Source: CAIKXD01 sp035439485 (GTDB lineage: Bacteria; Bacteroidota; Bacteroidia; UBA4408). From it: DNA of 64,000 nt. The notes beneath the pieces were generated by a model. The model did no database searches. It had not been told where the DNA came from and saw only the letters and a list, made by a program, of their open reading frames with translations. The stretch covers positions 1 to 64,000 of the forward strand of contig DAORKI010000001.1 in assembly GCA_035439485.1 (NCBI GenBank). Direction: 5' to 3'. Positions 61,324 through 64,000 of the stretch are shown piece after piece. Positions within the stretch are counted from its first letter, which is position 1. The number at the start of each line of letters is the position of its first letter. A program made the position numbers and the translations under genes.

Positions 61324-64000
61324 ATGATGTTAATAGATTTACACTGCAAACGTTTTTCAGATTATAGCAATATTATTTCTTTTAGAAAACTTTTGACTAT
61401 TTCTGTAATTTCCATGATGGGTTTTATAGCGCCCCTAAAAGCTACAAACTTTACTGTTACTAATACTAATGATAATGGTCCAGGTTCTTTCCGAGCTGCT
61501 GTTGTTTCATCTAACTTTGATGCTACAGCTACAGCTGGTTCTCCTCATATTATTGATATGACTGGAATATCTGGAGCAATAGTTCTTGATTCATCTTTAA
61601 CAGATATTAGAAATCACGTAATAATTAATGGACCAGTAAATAATAGTTTATCTATTGAAAGAAATCAAGCAGCTGCTTCTTTTTCAATTCTTACGGTAAA
61701 ACCTATAGGTTTAGCAGCAATAACTGTTCAGTTAAATAATTTAGTTTTAACCAAAGGTTCAAGTTTAACTGGTGGTGGTTTATATGCCGAAAACACAAAT
61801 CTTACAATTAATAATTGTCAAGTTACCAAAAATTTTGTAAACAACGGTTTAGGAGGAGGTATTTGTACCAATAATGCCAATGTTACAATAAACAATAGTA
61901 CAATTGATTACAATACAAATTTAGCTGGTTTGGGTGGTGGAATTTATATGAATTTTGGTAGTTTGTTTATGAATAATTGCACTGTTTTTGGAAACAGAGC
62001 AGCCATTGGTGGTGGTTTAGATAAAGCTACAATTGGAACTGTAAATATTACCAATTGTACTTTTGCTTTTGACACTGCTGATGATGTTGCAGGGGGAATT
62101 TACATCAATTTAGGAAGTATTGAAGCAAATAATACATTAATCACAGGAAACGTTGCTGTAAATGGTGCAAGCGCTGTTTTTGGAAATATGTTTTCTACGA
62201 ATGGGCACAATTTAGTTGATAATGTCCTTGGAATGAACTTTACTGGAAATACAACAGGTAATATTATTGGATTGGCTACTAACTTTGTTTTAAGTAGTGT
62301 TTTACAAGACAATGGTGGTGTGACACCTACTGTGCTTCCTTTAGCATGCAGCGCTGCTATTGATGCGGGAACAAATGCTGGAGCACCAGCCACTGATCAG
62401 CGAGGATTCATTAGAGCAAACTTTGGTTCTGCCTATGATATTGGTGCTGTTGAATACAGTGGGCCCATTACAACTGACCAAAATGTTTGTGGTACCCAAA
62501 CAATTACACTTGTAGCTTCTGGTTCAACCAATTATCGTTGGTATGATGCAGAAACTGGTGGAAATATTTTACTTGAGGGTTCTAATTCACTAACCGTAAC
62601 AGTTAGCAGTGATACTACCTTTTGGGTTGTGGATTACACACCTGATTGCGAAAGTACTATAAGAGTTGCCGTTAATGTAAACCAATTTACTTCACCTACT
62701 GCACCTGTAATAAGCACCAACGGCAATAACAGTTTTTGTATTGGAGGTGCAGTAACTATAAATTCTACAACTTCTCCCGACTATGTTTCCTATAATTGGA
62801 TACCATCAGGAGAAACTACAACCTCTATTTCTGCAACTACAGCTGGCGCTTATCAAGTAGAAATTACAGATGTTAATGGATGTACAGCCCAATCAAATAC
62901 AATAAATGTTACAGTTAATCCATTACCAGTGCCAGTCATTACAGCCAATGGTTCAACAGTTATTTGTCAGGGTTCTAGTGTAACATTAACTTCAAGTTTC
63001 GCTACAGGGAATGTTTGGAGTACTGGTGAAACAACTCAAAGCATTACTGTAAATTCAGCCCAAACTATTACTGTTACAGTAACTGATGCAAATGGCTGCG
63101 TTGGAACATCAGCACCTGTAGAGGTGACTTTGGTCCCAAATGCTCCTCCTGCTCCAGTGATTTCAGCTTCGGGTGCTCTAGATATTTGTGTGGGCGGTTC
63201 TGTTACATTAACTTCAAGTTATGTAAGTGGTAACCTATGGTCGCCAAATAATGAAACTACACAAAGTATTACGGTAAACCAAGCAGGTACATATTCAGTA
63301 ACCTTTACAGATGCCAATGGCTGTTCTGCTGTTTCACAAGCTTTAACAGTAAATGTGCTTCCTCAAGCACAGGCACCAACTATAACTGCTAATGGACCTA
63401 CTACTTTTTGTGTTGGCGGTTCGGTTGTGTTAAACGCACTCCCACAATCTAATTCAATAATATGGAATCCTGGCAATATTAATGCTAGTTCGATTACTGT
63501 TGATGTTTCAGGTTCTTATACTGCAACAATAACAGACATTAATGGATGTACTGCCACTTCACAGCCAATAGACGTTGTTGTTGAGGCTAATCCTGCACAA
63601 CCAACTATTAATGCATTCGGGCCAACCACTTTTTGTCAAGGTTCAAATGTTTCTCTTTTTAGTAGTAGTGTTTCAAACAATGTTTGGAATCCTACCAATG
63701 AAACTACTAATTCAATTATTGTTTCAACTGCTGGAACATATACAGTAACAGTAACTAATACAGCTGGTTGTTCAGCTACATCAGACCCTATTGAAATAGT
63801 TGTTCTTCAAAACCCAATAGCTCCAGTTGTTACTGCCAACGGTCCAACAAGCTTTTGCATTGGCGGAACTGTTACTTTAACCTCAGATATAACTACCAAC
63901 ATTGTATGGAATACAAATGCTACAAGTGCCGATATCACTGTATCACTTCCAGGAAGCTATAGTGTGGTTGTTTCAGATGCTAACAATTGTACTTCACAAT
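61324..64000 (+). CDS. Giant beta-helix and Ig-like repeat protein, 3'-truncated by window edge
   Basis: At least 892 residues; the frame is open to base 64000. The ATG at 61324 is used because the -7 box at 61286 lies after the other candidate (ATG 61270); a signal peptide follows (KLLTISVISMMGFIAPLKA). Residues about 40-385 form a right-handed beta-helix, opening TNFTVTNTNDNGPGSFRAA and closing TDQRGF ... YDIGAVEY, which is typical of choice-of-anchor parallel beta-helix surface proteins. Ig-like modules follow, then a run of at least six repeats of 73-76 residues (VICQGSSVTLTSS ... NVW.TGETTQSI ... YSVT.TDANGC). The repeats resemble the first ones of the left-edge gene. A T9SS sorting domain is expected beyond the edge but not seen. 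Confidence 0.9.
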   Translation, partial: MMLIDLHCKRFSDYSNIISFRKLLTISVISMMGFIAPLKATNFTVTNTNDNGPGSFRAAVVSSNFDATATAGSPHIIDMTGISGAIVLDSSLTDIRNHVIINGPVNNSLSIERNQAAASFSILTVKPIGLAAITVQLNNLVLTKGSSLTGGGLYAENTNLTINNCQVTKNFVNNGLGGGICTNNANVTINNSTIDYNTNLAGLGGGIYMNFGSLFMNNCTVFGNRAAIGGGLDKATIGTVNITNCTFAFDTADDVAGGIYINLGSIEANNTLITGNVAVNGASAVFGNMFSTNGHNLVDNVLGMNFTGNTTGNIIGLATNFVLSSVLQDNGGVTPTVLPLACSAAIDAGTNAGAPATDQRGFIRANFGSAYDIGAVEYSGPITTDQNVCGTQTITLVASGSTNYRWYDAETGGNILLEGSNSLTVTVSSDTTFWVVDYTPDCESTIRVAVNVNQFTSPTAPVISTNGNNSFCIGGAVTINSTTSPDYVSYNWIPSGETTTSISATTAGAYQVEITDVNGCTAQSNTINVTVNPLPVPVITANGSTVICQGSSVTLTSSFATGNVWSTGETTQSITVNSAQTITVTVTDANGCVGTSAPVEVTLVPNAPPAPVISASGALDICVGGSVTLTSSYVSGNLWSPNNETTQSITVNQAGTYSVTFTDANGCSAVSQALTVNVLPQAQAPTITANGPTTFCVGGSVVLNALPQSNSIIWNPGNINASSITVDVSGSYTATITDINGCTATSQPIDVVVEANPAQPTINAFGPTTFCQGSNVSLFSSSVSNNVWNPTNETTNSIIVSTAGTYTVTVTNTAGCSATSDPIEIVVLQNPIAPVVTANGPTSFCIGGTVTLTSDITTNIVWNTNATSADITVSLPGSYSVVVSDANNCTSQ

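Noticed and set aside
62100..62393. 97-codon minus-strand ORF near the right edge
   Set aside because: Opposite the open beta-helix frame; shadow.
1..64000. tRNA, rRNA, CRISPR array, prophage or intact IS
   Set aside because: The intergenic regions were read for clover-leaf and repeat-spacer patterns and the proteins for transposase, integrase and phage motifs; none was seen.

Overview
The window looks like the chromosome of an AT-rich member of the Bacteroidota. Five proteins end in, and two more belong with, type IX secretion system (T9SS) cargo: they carry the type A C-terminal sorting domain (F/NPNxxG ... G.Y.L.V ... K..I). Putative promoters match the Bacteroidota -7 box TAnnTTTG. DUF4293, YwqK/MORN proteins, a PorE-like TPR/PD40 protein and a SiaB/SiaC pair point the same way. 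The genus cannot be named from the sequence alone. No rRNA, tRNA, CRISPR array, prophage or intact insertion sequence was seen. TTG starts are common.

Layout. 1-8.2 kb: two tandem giant repeat proteins (the first open at the left edge), closed by a strong terminator. 8.2-11.8 kb: ribD, an EamA-type permease, an IMPACT/YigZ protein and an RluD-type pseudouridine synthase, tightly packed. 11.8-19.7 kb: the most unusual block. It holds a secreted WD40-caspase protein, two paralogous secreted proteins of unknown function, a TPR-ectodomain adenylyl cyclase and a PorE-like TPR/PD40 protein without its OmpA domain. 19.7-25.4 kb: a DnaQ-like exonuclease and three glycosyltransferases, interrupted by a MORN-repeat protein on the other strand. 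25.4-31.6 kb (minus): a phosphatase-superfamily lipoprotein, an unknown 587-aa protein and an 1144-aa MORN-repeat protein. 31.6-34.4 kb: a small unknown gene abutting the decayed end of a DpnI-like gene, a SlyD-type FKBP, and a ComEA-like helix-hairpin-helix protein flanked by short repeats.

34.4-43.5 kb (minus): M28 peptidase, cysS, another MORN protein, a T9SS protein, DUF4293, then the heme genes hemB, a fused hemC-hemD and hemA (transcribed hemA > hemCD > hemB). 43.8-48.3 kb: a T9SS surface protein facing a two-component system across a 43-nt perfect palindrome. 48.4-54.6 kb: thioredoxin-like protein, M16 peptidase, O-methyltransferase, purL, mtaB. 54.7-58.2 kb: small membrane protein, lgt, inositol-monophosphatase family, SiaB-like kinase and SiaC-like regulator. 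58.6-61.1 kb (minus): T9SS protein, pdxJ, universal stress protein. From 61.3 kb to the right edge runs another giant repeat protein, whose Ig-like repeats resemble those at the left edge.

How the genes fit together. The housekeeping genes (riboflavin, heme, B6, purine, tRNA modification, lipoprotein maturation) are conventional. The accessory part is dominated by exported proteins: T9SS cargo, MORN/YwqK proteins and the caspase/cyclase block. That block has three apparent transcription units, (caspase + twin proteins), cyclase, and TPR/PD40, and is the best candidate here for an undescribed envelope-linked signalling system. All functional statements rest on reading motifs by eye; no database search was possible.
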